From: an uncultured Acetobacteraceae bacterium
GTDB lineage: Bacteria > Pseudomonadota > Alphaproteobacteria > Acetobacterales > Acetobacteraceae
NCBI GenBank assembly: GCA_943912335.1
Contig: CALTUD010000021.1
Span: 8,246-72,245, forward strand
Direction of reading: 5' to 3'
Length of the DNA stretch: 64,000 nucleotides
Shown here: positions 36,614 to 45,523 of the stretch, in pieces
How the letters are laid out: every line of letters starts with the position of its first letter
Position numbering within the stretch: the first letter of the stretch is position 1
Program-made: the position numbers and the translations under genes
Notes under the pieces: model-generated
Seen by the model: only the letters and a program-made list of their open reading frames with translations
The model's database searches: none
Told to the model about the DNA's origin: nothing

Positions 36614-37897
36614 GTGCGCGTGGGGGTGACCGGGTTGGCGCGCTCGGGCAAGACGGTGCTGCTGACGACGCTGGCGGCGACGCTGCTGGCGCGCGGCGCG
36701 CTGGGCGGGCGTGTGGTCTCGGCCCGGATCGCTCCTGCCGGCGCGGAGACGCTGCCGCGCTTCGATGTCGCGCGTCATCTGGCGGCGCTGGCGGCCGATC
36801 CGCCGCGCTGGCCGGATCGCACCAATGCCGTGTCTCTGCTGGCGCTCGATCTGACCCTCGACGGCGGCCGCCTGCCCGACCGGCAGATCCGGCTGGAATT
36901 GCTGGATTATCCCGGCGAATGGCTACTGGACCTGCCGTTGCTGGACCTGTCGTTCGGCGACTGGTCGCGTCAGGTGATGGTGCGGCTGGAAGCCCGGTCG
37001 GTCCGCGCGCTCACGGAGCCGTTTCTGCGCTTCGCCACGGCGCTCCCTGCCGGTGCGGAGGCCGACGAGGCGCTGGTGGCGGCCGGGCATCGCCTCTACG
37101 TCTCGACGCTGGAAGCCTTGCGCGACCGGTTCGGCCTGTCCCTGCTGCAGCCTGGACGCTTCCTGATGCCCGCCCCCGGCGAGGCGCCGCCTTGGAGCGT
37201 GTTCTTTCCGCTGGCCTCGTCCTCCTCGCTCGCCCGGTTGATGGAGCGCCGCTACGAGCAGTATGTCGAGGCGACGCGGGACTCGCTGCTGTCGCCAGCC
37301 TTCGGGCGCATCGACCGTCTGGTGGTGATGGCCGATATTCTCGGCGCGCTGCATGCCGGGCCGGACGCCTTCGCGGACGCGCAGGCGGCTCTGGCGGCGG
37401 CGTCCGGGGCTTTGCGCTGGCAGGGCTCCTGGCTGCATGCCGTGGCCGCGCTCGCCCGCCTGCAATTGCCGCCGCGCGTGATCTCCCGCGTCTGCTACGC
37501 CGCCAGCAAGGCCGACCACGTGTCCGAGCGCCAGCGCGGCAATCTGGCCGCGCTGATGGGCGCGCTCACCGACACGCCGCAGCGTCGCGGCCTGCGCACC
37601 GAGAACGGGGCCAGCAGTCTGGCCATCGCCTCGCTCCGCTGCACCGAGGATTTCGTCTGGACGCTGGAGGGCCATCCGGTGTCCGCCGTGCGCGGGCGCC
37701 GTCTGGGCGAGGACCGGATGACTCGCTCCTATCCCGGCGAGGTGCCGGACCGGGCGCCGGGGCCGGACTTCTGGCAGCATCCGTTTCTGGCGTTGCCCGT
37801 GTTCGAGCCGCCCGTGCTCGCCGATGGCGGGCGCAACGGCGTGCCGAATATCGGCATCGACGCTTTGCTGGAAACGCTGCTGGGGGATCTGCTGTGA
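36614..37897 (+). CDS. YcjX-like GTPase-type protein (DUF463)
   Basis: About 427 residues of the YcjX/DUF463 family, predicted P-loop nucleotide-binding proteins associated in E. coli with the phage-shock regulon. The P-loop is VTGLARSGKTVLLTTL, followed by the Walker B-like LELLDYPGEWLLDLPLLDLS. The C-terminal domain has VCYAASKADHVSERQRGNL and a basic stretch. GTG at 36614 is the first standard start, yet homologues have about 20 residues before this point. The frame is open through LRLRNPLDHLRPRT, back to a CTG at 36545 that overlaps the YqaE stop, so the true start may be non-standard. The TGA overlaps the next GTG (GTGA), the usual ycjX-ycjF pairing. Confidence 0.82.
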   Translation: MRVGVTGLARSGKTVLLTTLAATLLARGALGGRVVSARIAPAGAETLPRFDVARHLAALAADPPRWPDRTNAVSLLALDLTLDGGRLPDRQIRLELLDYPGEWLLDLPLLDLSFGDWSRQVMVRLEARSVRALTEPFLRFATALPAGAEADEALVAAGHRLYVSTLEALRDRFGLSLLQPGRFLMPAPGEAPPWSVFFPLASSSSLARLMERRYEQYVEATRDSLLSPAFGRIDRLVVMADILGALHAGPDAFADAQAALAAASGALRWQGSWLHAVAALARLQLPPRVISRVCYAASKADHVSERQRGNLAALMGALTDTPQRRGLRTENGASSLAIASLRCTEDFVWTLEGHPVSAVRGRRLGEDRMTRSYPGEVPDRAPGPDFWQHPFLALPVFEPPVLADGGRNGVPNIGIDALLETLLGDLL

Positions 37898-38913
37898 GCG
37901 ACGAACCAGGGATCGCGCCGGAGCCGTTCCGGCCGTCGCCCCGGATCGAGACCGAAGGGGCGGAGCCGCGCAGGACGGGGCAGGCGCAGGACGATGCCGT
38001 CGCCTCCGGCAGGAGCCGGGCCGGCAGCGGCCCCGCCTTCGCCGAACCGGAGCAGCCCCGCCCGTCGCCCCGGATCGAGCAGGAAGCCGCGCTGGCCGCG
38101 CGCCTGTCGCTCGCGGCACCCGGCCTGCCGGAAACGCTCGCGGTGCCGGTCGATCCCGGCTGGGGCATGCCGACCCTGGTGCTGAGCGGTTTCTCCGTGC
38201 TGGCGCTCGGTCTGGCCGGATTGCAGACCGGGAACTTCGTCGCCGAGCAGTTCCACCGTTCCGCCATTCTCGGCTGGGTGACGCTGGCCGTGGCGGTGAG
38301 TGGATTCGGGCTGGTTCTGGCCGGGATCTGGCGCGAGCTGCGTGCGGTGATGCGTCTGCGCAGTGTCGATTGCCTCCGCGCCGCCCTGGCCGGGACCGAC
38401 GCCGTCGCCCGCGTCGACGCGGCGCGGCACTGGCTGGCGATGGTGGACGGCGGCGCGTCGCTGCGCCCGGCTCTGGATGCCCTGAACGATCCGGACGCGG
38501 TTCTGCCGCTGCTGCGGGCCGGTGTGGAAACGCGGCTGCGGCGCGAGGCCGATGCGCTGGGGCGTCGCGCGGCCATGGGCGTGGTGGCCGGCATGGCAGC
38601 GACGCCTGCGCCGTCCCTGGTTGTCCTGCTGGTGAGCTGGCGGGGTCTGCGTCTGATCCGTCAGGTGGCGACGCTCTACGGGATGCGTCCCGGCCTGCTC
38701 GGCACGCTGGGGCTGCTGCGACGGACCGCGGGCGCCGCGACCGCGACCGCCGTGACCGAGGTCGCGATCAACAGCGCCGCCCATGCGCTGCTGAGCACGC
38801 CGCTCCTGAGCCATCTGGCCGGGGAGATGGCCGGGGGCGCTGTCGCCGCGCGACGCATGGTGGTGCTGGGACGGGCGGCTGCGGTCGCGTGTACGCCGTT
38901 GCCGCCGGAATAG
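37894..38913 (+). CDS. YcjF-like membrane protein (DUF697/TIGR01620 type)
   Basis: A 339-residue protein coupled by GTGA to the YcjX-like gene. Residues 1-75 are disordered and contain the motif (R)PSPRIE twice (near 15 and 57). Two membrane spans follow at about 95-145 (PTLVLSGFSVLALGLAGLQT and WVTLAVAVSGFGLVLAGIWR). A C-terminal helical domain ends the protein, with APSLVVLLVSWRGLRLIRQV and VTEVAINSAAHALLSTPLLS, typical of DUF697. Partner of YcjX in a predicted membrane-stress module. Confidence 0.82.
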   Translation: MSDEPGIAPEPFRPSPRIETEGAEPRRTGQAQDDAVASGRSRAGSGPAFAEPEQPRPSPRIEQEAALAARLSLAAPGLPETLAVPVDPGWGMPTLVLSGFSVLALGLAGLQTGNFVAEQFHRSAILGWVTLAVAVSGFGLVLAGIWRELRAVMRLRSVDCLRAALAGTDAVARVDAARHWLAMVDGGASLRPALDALNDPDAVLPLLRAGVETRLRREADALGRRAAMGVVAGMAATPAPSLVVLLVSWRGLRLIRQVATLYGMRPGLLGTLGLLRRTAGAATATAVTEVAINSAAHALLSTPLLSHLAGEMAGGAVAARRMVVLGRAAAVACTPLPPE

Positions 38914-38915
38914 AT

Positions 38916-39030
38916 ATTCTTTCTTGAAAGAAAGAACCAAAGAACTTTCGTCCGTTGAAGCATGGACGAGCCGGTTCTTCGCCACAAACGAATAAAAGTC
39001 TTTTCGCTTCTTTTTTTTCAGAAAAAGAAG
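38916..39030. repeat. Two-hairpin intergenic repeat element, copy 2
   Basis: Same architecture as the element at 18110-18228. The left cap is TTCTTTC-TT-GAAAGAA. The outer arms contain CTTTCGTCCGTT and AACGAATAAAAG. The right cap is CTTCTTTTT...AGAAAAAGAAG at 39007-39030. The intervening centre differs in sequence. It lies between the YcjF-like and NUDIX genes on the plus strand, showing that the element is not tied to one gene family or orientation. Confidence 0.75.
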
Positions 39031-39055
39031 ATTCCTGCCCTTCCGGAGCGCACCG

Positions 39056-39658
39056 ATGACCCTGTCATTCCCCGAGATAGACGTCACCGGACGCACGATG
39101 CTGTCCGAAGCGTTCCGCAAGCTCGAGCGCATCGAATTCCGCCAGAAGGACGGGAAGGAACAGATTCTCGACCGCGAGGTCTACCATAACGGGCCCGGCG
39201 CCGCCGTTCTACCGTACGATCCGTCGCGCGGCACGATCCTGCTGGTGCGCCAGCTTCGCATCGCAGCCCATCTGAACGGCGATCCGGCCTACATGACCGA
39301 ACTCTGCGCCGGCATGGTGGACGAGGGCGACGCGCCGGAACGCACGGTGGAGAAAGAGGCCCTGCAGGAGCTGGGCTATCGTCTGCACGACATCGAACCG
39401 GCTTTCGTGCTCTACATGAATCCCGGCAGCACCACGGAGAAGGTGCATCTGTTCACCACGCATTACGGCGAGCACGATCGCGTCGCGGCCGGCGGCGGGC
39501 TGGACGAGGAAGGCGAACGCATCCGCATTCTGGAGCCGACCCTGGACGAGGCGCTGTCGATGATGCGCGACGGCAGCATCACCGATGCGAAGACGATCGT
39601 CCTGCTGCAGCATGCGGCCTTGACGCGATCCGGCCGTCCTGGGGACGCCGGATCGTGA
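39056..39658 (+). CDS. NUDIX hydrolase, NudK/ADP-ribose pyrophosphatase-like
   Basis: A 200-residue NUDIX enzyme expected to hydrolyse a nucleoside diphosphate sugar such as GDP-mannose or ADP-ribose. The NUDIX box region is AGMVDEGDAPERTVEKEALQ followed by ELGY, and the family segment LYMNPGSTTEKVHLFTTHY aligns with NudK. In the box, the usual REUXEE reads KEALQE: Arg is Lys and the first Glu of the metal-binding pair is Gln, which may lower or alter activity. The GTG of the VOC gene overlaps its TGA. Confidence 0.85.
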   Translation: MTLSFPEIDVTGRTMLSEAFRKLERIEFRQKDGKEQILDREVYHNGPGAAVLPYDPSRGTILLVRQLRIAAHLNGDPAYMTELCAGMVDEGDAPERTVEKEALQELGYRLHDIEPAFVLYMNPGSTTEKVHLFTTHYGEHDRVAAGGGLDEEGERIRILEPTLDEALSMMRDGSITDAKTIVLLQHAALTRSGRPGDAGS

Positions 39659-40068
39659 ACGTTCCAAACGGCTTCGGGACCGTCACGCCCTATGTCCTCG
39701 TCGATGGCGTGGACGCGTATGCGTGGTTTCTCCAGGATGCCTTCGGCGCGGAGGAGACCGGCCGCAGGGTCCTTCCGGATGGGCGGATCGGCAACTGCCA
39801 GCTTCGTTTCTCCGGAACGACCATCATGCTCAGCGAGGCATCGGAGGTGTTTCCGGCAAGCCGTGCTGCGTTCTATCTGTTCGTGTCCGACGCCGATGCG
39901 GCGATGCGTCGGGCGGAACGTGCCGGTGCGATCCGGGTCATGGACGTCGCCGACATGCCTTATGGCGACAGGCAGGGCGGCGTGCGCGATCCTGCCGGGA
40001 CGCTCTTGTGGGTGTCGCAGCGCATGACGACCGCGCCCTATTTTCCGCCGGCCGCGACGGCGTCGTGA
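39655..40068 (+). CDS. VOC-family (glyoxalase/PhnB-like) protein
   Basis: A 137-residue single-domain VOC protein: TVTPYVLVDGVDAYAWFLQD starts the first beta-alpha-beta-beta-beta unit, FYLFVSDADAAMRRAERAGA the second, and YGDRQGGVRDPAGTLLWVSQ is the characteristic PhnB/glyoxalase-like end. Substrate unknown; members include antibiotic-resistance proteins, demethylases and dioxygenase-like enzymes. GTG start overlaps the NUDIX stop, so the two are co-translated. Confidence 0.85.
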   Translation: MNVPNGFGTVTPYVLVDGVDAYAWFLQDAFGAEETGRRVLPDGRIGNCQLRFSGTTIMLSEASEVFPASRAAFYLFVSDADAAMRRAERAGAIRVMDVADMPYGDRQGGVRDPAGTLLWVSQRMTTAPYFPPAATAS

Positions 40069-40116
40069 GCCGGACCGAATTCGAAACCACCTTCATCCCA
40101 TTTCGAGAGTTTCTGC

Positions 40117-42780
40117 ATGGCTGAGCCGAACACAGCGGATCGAACCGATCGCGACGCCCGGACCGACACCGGCTTCGTGGTCGTGCGGGGCGCGCGGCAG
40201 AACAATCTCGCCGATGTGGACGTCGATGTTCCGCGCGACCGGTTCGTGGTGTTCACCGGCGTGTCCGGCTCCGGCAAGTCCTCGCTCGCCTTCGGCACGC
40301 TTTATGCGGAATCGCAGCGGCGCTATCTGGAATCCGTCGCCCCCTATGCGCGCCGGCTGATCGATCAGGCCGGCGTTCCGGAAGTCGACCGCATCGACGG
40401 ATTGCCGCCGGCTGTCGCCCTGCAACAGCAGCGCGGCACGCCCACGGCGCGCTCCTCGGTCGGCAGCGTCACCACCCTGTCCAGCCTCGTGCGCATGCTC
40501 TACTCGCGCGCCGGCACCTATCCCGCCGATCAGCCGATGCTGTACGCGGAGGATTTCTCGCCCAACACGGTGCAGGGCGCCTGCCCGGATTGCCACGGTC
40601 TCGGCCGGATCTACGACGCCACCGAAGCGACCATGGTGCCGGACCCGTCGCTCACCATTCGCGAACGCGCCATCGCCTCCTGGCCGCCCGCCTGGCACGG
40701 GCAGAATCTGCGCGATATCCTGGTCTCGATGGGCTACGACATCGATGTGCCCTGGCGCGATCTGTCGCGCAAGGATCGCGACTGGATCCTGTTCACCGAG
40801 GAATCGCCGACGGTTCCGGTCTATGCCGGGCTGACGCCCAAGCAGACGCGTGACGCGCTGCGGCGCCAGGCGGAGCCGAGCTACCAGGGCACCTATACCG
40901 GCGCGCGACGCTACGTTCTGGAAACCTTCGCCAATTCCAAGAGCGCGATGATGAAGAAGCGTGTGGCGCGCTACATCATCGGCCGGGATTGTCCCGCCTG
41001 CGGCGGCAAGCGCCTGAAGCCGGAAGCCCTGTCCGTCACCTTCGCCGGCCACGATATCGCCGGCCTGGGTGCGCTGCCGTTCTCCGAACTGTGCGACCTG
41101 TTCACACCGATCGCGCGCGGCGAATTCGGCGCCGAGGTTCCGGACGGTGTCGTTCTGGACAAGAAGAAACGCGCCGATGCCGTTTCCAGGCGCGTCGCCG
41201 CGGGCGGCTCGGCGCACGATTCCGCGCCCGATATCCGGCGCACGCCGAACCTGTCCGGCGAGAAGCGTCTGGCCGCGAAACGTCTGGCGGAAGAGCTGCT
41301 GGAACGGCTGCATCCGTTGATCGATCTCGGTCTCGGCTATCTGTCGCTCGATCGCGCCACGCCTACTTTGTCCTCCGGCGAGATGCAGCGCCTGCGTCTG
41401 GCGACGCAGCTTTCCTCGCATCTGTTCGGCGTGGTCTATGTTCTTGACGAGCCCTCCGCCGGTCTGCATCCGGCCGACGATGCGGCGCTGCTGACGATTC
41501 TCCGTCGTCTGCGCGAAGCCGGGAATTCCTTGTTCGTGGTCGAGCACAATCTCGATCTGATCCGGAACGCGGATTGGATCGTCGATGTCGGCCCCGCCGC
41601 CGGCACGGGCGGCGGACGTGTTCTGTACAGCGGGCCGATCGCCGGTCTTGCCGATGTGCCGGACTCCGCCACGCGCCGCTATCTGTTCGATCCGCCGCGC
41701 GCCGCCGCACGCGCGGCGCGCACGCCGAGCGGCTGGCTGAAACTGACCGGCATCAGGCGCAACACGCTGCACGGGCTCGACGTGTCGTTTCCGCTGGGCT
41801 GCTTCACCGCCGTGACCGGCGTGTCCGGCTCGGGCAAATCCACCCTGGTCAGCCAGGCCCTGCCCGATCTGGTCGGCGAGCGCCTGGGCCAGAGCGCGCC
41901 TGCGGAAGACGCGGAGGACGACGCGCTTCTGCTCGACACGCCCGATCCGGTCACGGAAGGGCGCGTGACGGGCGATCTCGGCGGCATAAGGCGCGTGGTG
42001 CGGGTCGACCAGAAGCCGATCGGCCGCACGCCGCGCTCCAACCTCGCCACCTATAGCGGCCTGTTCGACCATGTGCGCCGGTTGTTCGCCGCCACGCCGC
42101 TGGCGCGCAAGCGGCGCTATGGGCCGGGCCGGTTCTCCTTCAACGTTGCCGAGGGCCGCTGCCCGGTTTGCGAGGGCGAAGGCTCGGTGATGGTGGAGCT
42201 GTTGTTTCTGCCCAGCGTCTATGCGCCCTGCTCCGCGTGCGGCGGCACGCGCTTCAACCCGGAAACGCTGGAGGTGGACTGGAACGGCCACAGCATCGCC
42301 GACGTGTTGCAGATGACGGTGGACCATGCCTGCACCGTGTTCCGCGACGAACCGCCGGTCGCGCGGGCGCTCGACCTGCTGCGCGAGATCGGCCTCGGCT
42401 ATCTGCGTCTGGGCCAGCCGGCCACGGAACTGTCGGGCGGCGAGGCGCAGCGCGTGAAGCTGGCCACCGAACTGCAACGCGCACAGCGCGGCGACACGCT
42501 GTATGTGCTGGACGAGCCGGCTTCGGGCCTGCACCCCGCCGATGCAGACCGGCTGATGCGCCATCTGCATGGGCTGGTGGAGGCCGGCAACACGGTGGTG
42601 GTGGTGGAACACACCATGCGCCTGATCGCGCAGACCGATTGGGTGATCGATCTGGGCCCCGGCGCCGGGGAGGCGGGCGGGCGGATCGTCGCCAGCGGGC
42701 CGCCCGAATTGGTGGCGCAGCGAAAAGAGAGCCAGACCGCGCCGTTTCTGGCCGCCGCGTTGCACGCCCCGGAGGGGTGA
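40117..42780 (+). CDS. Class II UvrA-like ATPase (UvrA2)
   Basis: An 887-residue ABC-type ATPase related to excinuclease subunit A but shorter than canonical UvrA. First Walker A is GVSGSGKSSLAFGTLYAESQ. Zinc-finger type Cys pairs occur in CPDCHGLG, CPACGGKR, CPVCEGEG and CSACGGTR. The second Walker A is GVSGSGKSTLVSQ. Signatures are LSSGEMQRLRLATQL and LSGGEAQRVKLATEL. The first zinc region reads straight on with no clear UvrB-binding domain, matching class II UvrA proteins, which are linked to tolerance of DNA-damaging drugs and are often chromosomally solitary. The ATG is 48 bases after the VOC gene. The long antisense ORF here is an artefact of GC bias. Confidence 0.92.
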   Translation: MAEPNTADRTDRDARTDTGFVVVRGARQNNLADVDVDVPRDRFVVFTGVSGSGKSSLAFGTLYAESQRRYLESVAPYARRLIDQAGVPEVDRIDGLPPAVALQQQRGTPTARSSVGSVTTLSSLVRMLYSRAGTYPADQPMLYAEDFSPNTVQGACPDCHGLGRIYDATEATMVPDPSLTIRERAIASWPPAWHGQNLRDILVSMGYDIDVPWRDLSRKDRDWILFTEESPTVPVYAGLTPKQTRDALRRQAEPSYQGTYTGARRYVLETFANSKSAMMKKRVARYIIGRDCPACGGKRLKPEALSVTFAGHDIAGLGALPFSELCDLFTPIARGEFGAEVPDGVVLDKKKRADAVSRRVAAGGSAHDSAPDIRRTPNLSGEKRLAAKRLAEELLERLHPLIDLGLGYLSLDRATPTLSSGEMQRLRLATQLSSHLFGVVYVLDEPSAGLHPADDAALLTILRRLREAGNSLFVVEHNLDLIRNADWIVDVGPAAGTGGGRVLYSGPIAGLADVPDSATRRYLFDPPRAAARAARTPSGWLKLTGIRRNTLHGLDVSFPLGCFTAVTGVSGSGKSTLVSQALPDLVGERLGQSAPAEDAEDDALLLDTPDPVTEGRVTGDLGGIRRVVRVDQKPIGRTPRSNLATYSGLFDHVRRLFAATPLARKRRYGPGRFSFNVAEGRCPVCEGEGSVMVELLFLPSVYAPCSACGGTRFNPETLEVDWNGHSIADVLQMTVDHACTVFRDEPPVARALDLLREIGLGYLRLGQPATELSGGEAQRVKLATELQRAQRGDTLYVLDEPASGLHPADADRLMRHLHGLVEAGNTVVVVEHTMRLIAQTDWVIDLGPGAGEAGGRIVASGPPELVAQRKESQTAPFLAAALHAPEG

Positions 42781-42819
42781 CGCTGGACGGATCGCAACGG
42801 AGCGTCCCAAATCGGTCTC

Positions 42820-44268
42820 ATGACCATGGCCGCGACCCCGCCCCCGGCGCCGGAGACTCCGGATCGGGCCGATCTGATCCTGGTCGGGGCGGGTCTGTCC
42901 GGGGCGGCGTTTCTGGTTCATCTGCTGCGCGACCATCCCGCCCTGCGCGGGCGCGTGCTGGTGATCGAACCGGGGCGGCGTCTCGGTGCGGGGCTCGCCT
43001 ACGGCACCTGCGACCCGGCGCACCGGGTCAATGTGGCAGCCGGGCGCATGTCGCTGTTTCCCGACCAACCGGGCCATTTCGCCGACTGGCTGTCCCGCAC
43101 CGGCGCGGCCGTGCCCGACCGGGAGGCGCTGGGCGCGGACGGGTCGCTGCATCCGAGGCGGGCGCTGTTCGGCCGCTACGTGCACGAGACCGTCTCGGCG
43201 CAGATCGCGGACACGCCGCTGGAGGTGATGCGGCTGCGTGCCCGCGCCCTGTCCGCCGAACGCGTGCCGGAGGGCTGGGTGCTGACGCTGGACGATGGCG
43301 CGCGCTGGCTGGCGCCGCTGGCGGTGCTGGCGGTGGGCCACAGTGCGCCCGCGCTGCCCGGCCCGCTGCGGTCCCTGTCCGTCGATCCCCGTCTGGTCGC
43401 CGATCCCTGGGTGCGCGACGCCCTGGCCGGGATCGGCGCCGACGATGCGGTGCTGGTGGCGGGCACCGGACTGACCGGCTGCGACGTGGTGGCGAGTCTG
43501 CGCGCGCGGGGGCATCGCGGGCGGATCTTCATGGTGTCCCGTCGTGGTCTGCTGCCGCGCCCGCGCACGCCCTTGCCGGTGGAAAGTTTCGGCCGGTTCG
43601 ACGAATGGCCGGCAGCGACGGCGCTCGCCCTGCTGCGACGCGTACGTGCCGCCGTGGCAGAGGCGACGGGGCGCGGCCGGCCGTGGGAGGACGTGATCGC
43701 GGCGCTGCGCAACCAGGCGCGGGTGGTCTGGGGCGCGCTGCCGGTCGCCGAGAAACAACGGCTGCTGCGCCATGTGCGGCCGTTCTGGGATGTGCATCGC
43801 TTCCAGTGCGCGCCGCAGATCGACCGGGTGATCGCGGACGGACGGGAGGCGGGCTGGTTGACCGTGCGGGCCGGGAGCCTCCTGGACGTCCAGGCGGATA
43901 GCGCGTCGGATGGCGAAGTGATCACGGTGCGGATCGGGCGGCGCGGCGGCGGGATCGACGTCGTGCGGGTGGCGTCGGTGGTGAACTGCACCGGCCCCGG
44001 TCATCGCTCGGTGGTGGATGCCCATCCCCTGCTGCGCGCCTTGGCCGGGCGGGGCGCGCTGCGGGCGGACCCGTGCCGTCTCGGCATCGACGTGGATGGG
44101 GAGAGCCGCGTGCTGGATCGCGATGGCGCCCCCTCGCCCGGCCTGTTCGTCGCCGGGCCGCTCGCGCGCGGCACCCATGGCGAGCTGATGGGTCTGCCGC
44201 AGGTGGCGCTGCAACCGCGCGACGTGGCCGCCTCGGTGGCGGCGATCTGGCCGCGGCGGAGGCCGTGA
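42820..44268 (+). CDS. FAD/NAD(P)-binding protein (NAD_binding_9 type)
   Basis: A 482-residue predicted flavoprotein. The N-terminal dinucleotide fold is DLILVGAGLSGAAFLVHLL, then GRRLGAGLAYGTCDPAHRVN, a typical HI0933/NAD_binding_9 stretch. A second dinucleotide motif VLVAGTGLTGCDVVASL lies near 208-224. The C-terminal segment PSPGLFVAGPLARGTHGELM resembles other enzymes of this group, in which the final strand contacts FAD. Substrate unknown; relatives include hydroxyacylglutathione- and siderophore-related oxidoreductases. It lies 39 bases after the uvrA2 gene and 103 bases before rodA. Confidence 0.8.
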   Translation: MTMAATPPPAPETPDRADLILVGAGLSGAAFLVHLLRDHPALRGRVLVIEPGRRLGAGLAYGTCDPAHRVNVAAGRMSLFPDQPGHFADWLSRTGAAVPDREALGADGSLHPRRALFGRYVHETVSAQIADTPLEVMRLRARALSAERVPEGWVLTLDDGARWLAPLAVLAVGHSAPALPGPLRSLSVDPRLVADPWVRDALAGIGADDAVLVAGTGLTGCDVVASLRARGHRGRIFMVSRRGLLPRPRTPLPVESFGRFDEWPAATALALLRRVRAAVAEATGRGRPWEDVIAALRNQARVVWGALPVAEKQRLLRHVRPFWDVHRFQCAPQIDRVIADGREAGWLTVRAGSLLDVQADSASDGEVITVRIGRRGGGIDVVRVASVVNCTGPGHRSVVDAHPLLRALAGRGALRADPCRLGIDVDGESRVLDRDGAPSPGLFVAGPLARGTHGELMGLPQVALQPRDVAASVAAIWPRRRP

Positions 44269-44371
44269 CCGCCGATCGGACGCGGCGTCGGCGGAACGAT
44301 CGGGCCCGCTCGCACCTTGGTGCCAACCTTGGTGATAGACTCGTGCGCGGCGCCACGGCATCTGTGCGCGC

Positions 44372-45523
44372 ATGATCACCGAGAAACGCCTTCTGCGCGC
44401 GGAGCCGAGCTTCCGGTTCCTGGCCAAGCTGTGGCGGGTCAGCTGGCTCTACGTGCTGCTGATCTGCGTTCTGGCGGGGGTGGGCTACGGCGCGCTGTAT
44501 TCCGCCGGCGGCGGCTCGGCCAAGCCGTTCGCGGGTCCGCAGAGCCTGCGCTTCGGCTTCGGCCTGGTGCTGATGCTGGGCGTGGCGATGCTGAGCCCGC
44601 GCGTGCTGGCACGTCTGGCCTGGCCGCTCTACGGCCTGTCCCTGCTGCTGCTGGCCGCCGTTCTGCATATGGGCCATGTCGGCAAGGGCGCGGAACGCTG
44701 GCTGATCATCGGCGGCATGCAGGTGCAGCCTTCCGAGTTCGCCAAGATCGCCCTGGCGCTGGTTCTGGCTGCCTGGTTCCACCGCGCCGGGCACAAGCGC
44801 ATGGGCAATCCGCTGTTCCTGGTCCCGCCGGCGATCCTGGTGCTGCTGCCGGTGGGTCTGGTGCTGAAGGAGCCCAATCTGGGCACGGCGGTGATCATCG
44901 CCGCGGTGGGCGCGTCCATCTTCCTGGCCGCCGGGATGCGTCTGTGGCAGATCGCGCTTCTGGTGGCGCCGATCCCCTTTCTGGGCAAGTTCGCCTACTC
45001 CCATCTGCACGACTACCAGAAGGCGCGCATCACCACCTTCCTGCATCCCGAGAGCGACCCGCTCGGCGCCGGCTACAACATCATCCAGAGCAAGATCGCC
45101 CTCGGCTCGGGCGGCATGTGGGGCCAGGGCTATCTGCACGGCACCCAGGGGCAGCTCAACTTCCTGCCGGAGAAGCAGACCGACTTCATTTTCACCATGA
45201 TCGCCGAGGAATGGGGGCTGGTGGGCGGGCTGACGGTGATGGGGTTGCTGCTGCTGATCATCATGGGCGGGATGCTGATGTCGATGCGCTGCAAGCACCA
45301 GTTCGGCCGGCTGCTCGGGCTCGGCATCTCGATGAACTTCTTTCTCTACTGCGTCGTGAACCTGAGCATGGTGATGGGGGCGATCCCGGTGGGCGGCGTG
45401 CCGCTGCCGCTGATCTCCTATGGCGGATCGGCCATGCTGACGGTGATGTTCGGCTTCGGGCTGCTGCTTTCCGTCTACGTGCATCGCGACGCGTCGTTCG
45501 GCGAGAACGAGGGCAACGCTTGA
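44372..45523 (+). CDS. rodA: Rod-shape peptidoglycan polymerase RodA (SEDS family)
   Basis: A 383-residue SEDS glycosyltransferase that polymerises lipid II for cell elongation, partner of PBP2. About ten spans; conserved pieces are LIIGGMQVQPSEFAKIALAL, LKEPNLGTAVIIAAVGASIF with the catalytic-type Asp/Glu loop region, ITTFLHPESDPLGAGYNIIQ, and PEKQTDFIFTMIAEEWGLVG. Normal length. It normally follows mrdA, but here six genes with other roles lie between. The next gene starts with a TTG overlapping its TGA. Confidence 0.96.
   Translation: MITEKRLLRAEPSFRFLAKLWRVSWLYVLLICVLAGVGYGALYSAGGGSAKPFAGPQSLRFGFGLVLMLGVAMLSPRVLARLAWPLYGLSLLLLAAVLHMGHVGKGAERWLIIGGMQVQPSEFAKIALALVLAAWFHRAGHKRMGNPLFLVPPAILVLLPVGLVLKEPNLGTAVIIAAVGASIFLAAGMRLWQIALLVAPIPFLGKFAYSHLHDYQKARITTFLHPESDPLGAGYNIIQSKIALGSGGMWGQGYLHGTQGQLNFLPEKQTDFIFTMIAEEWGLVGGLTVMGLLLLIIMGGMLMSMRCKHQFGRLLGLGISMNFFLYCVVNLSMVMGAIPVGGVPLPLISYGGSAMLTVMFGFGLLLSVYVHRDASFGENEGNA

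Noticed and set aside
40093..44427. 1444-codon minus-strand ORF
   Set aside because: It lies antisense to the UvrA2 and flavoprotein genes, which have clear motifs. Its translation is Arg/His/Gln-rich and featureless.
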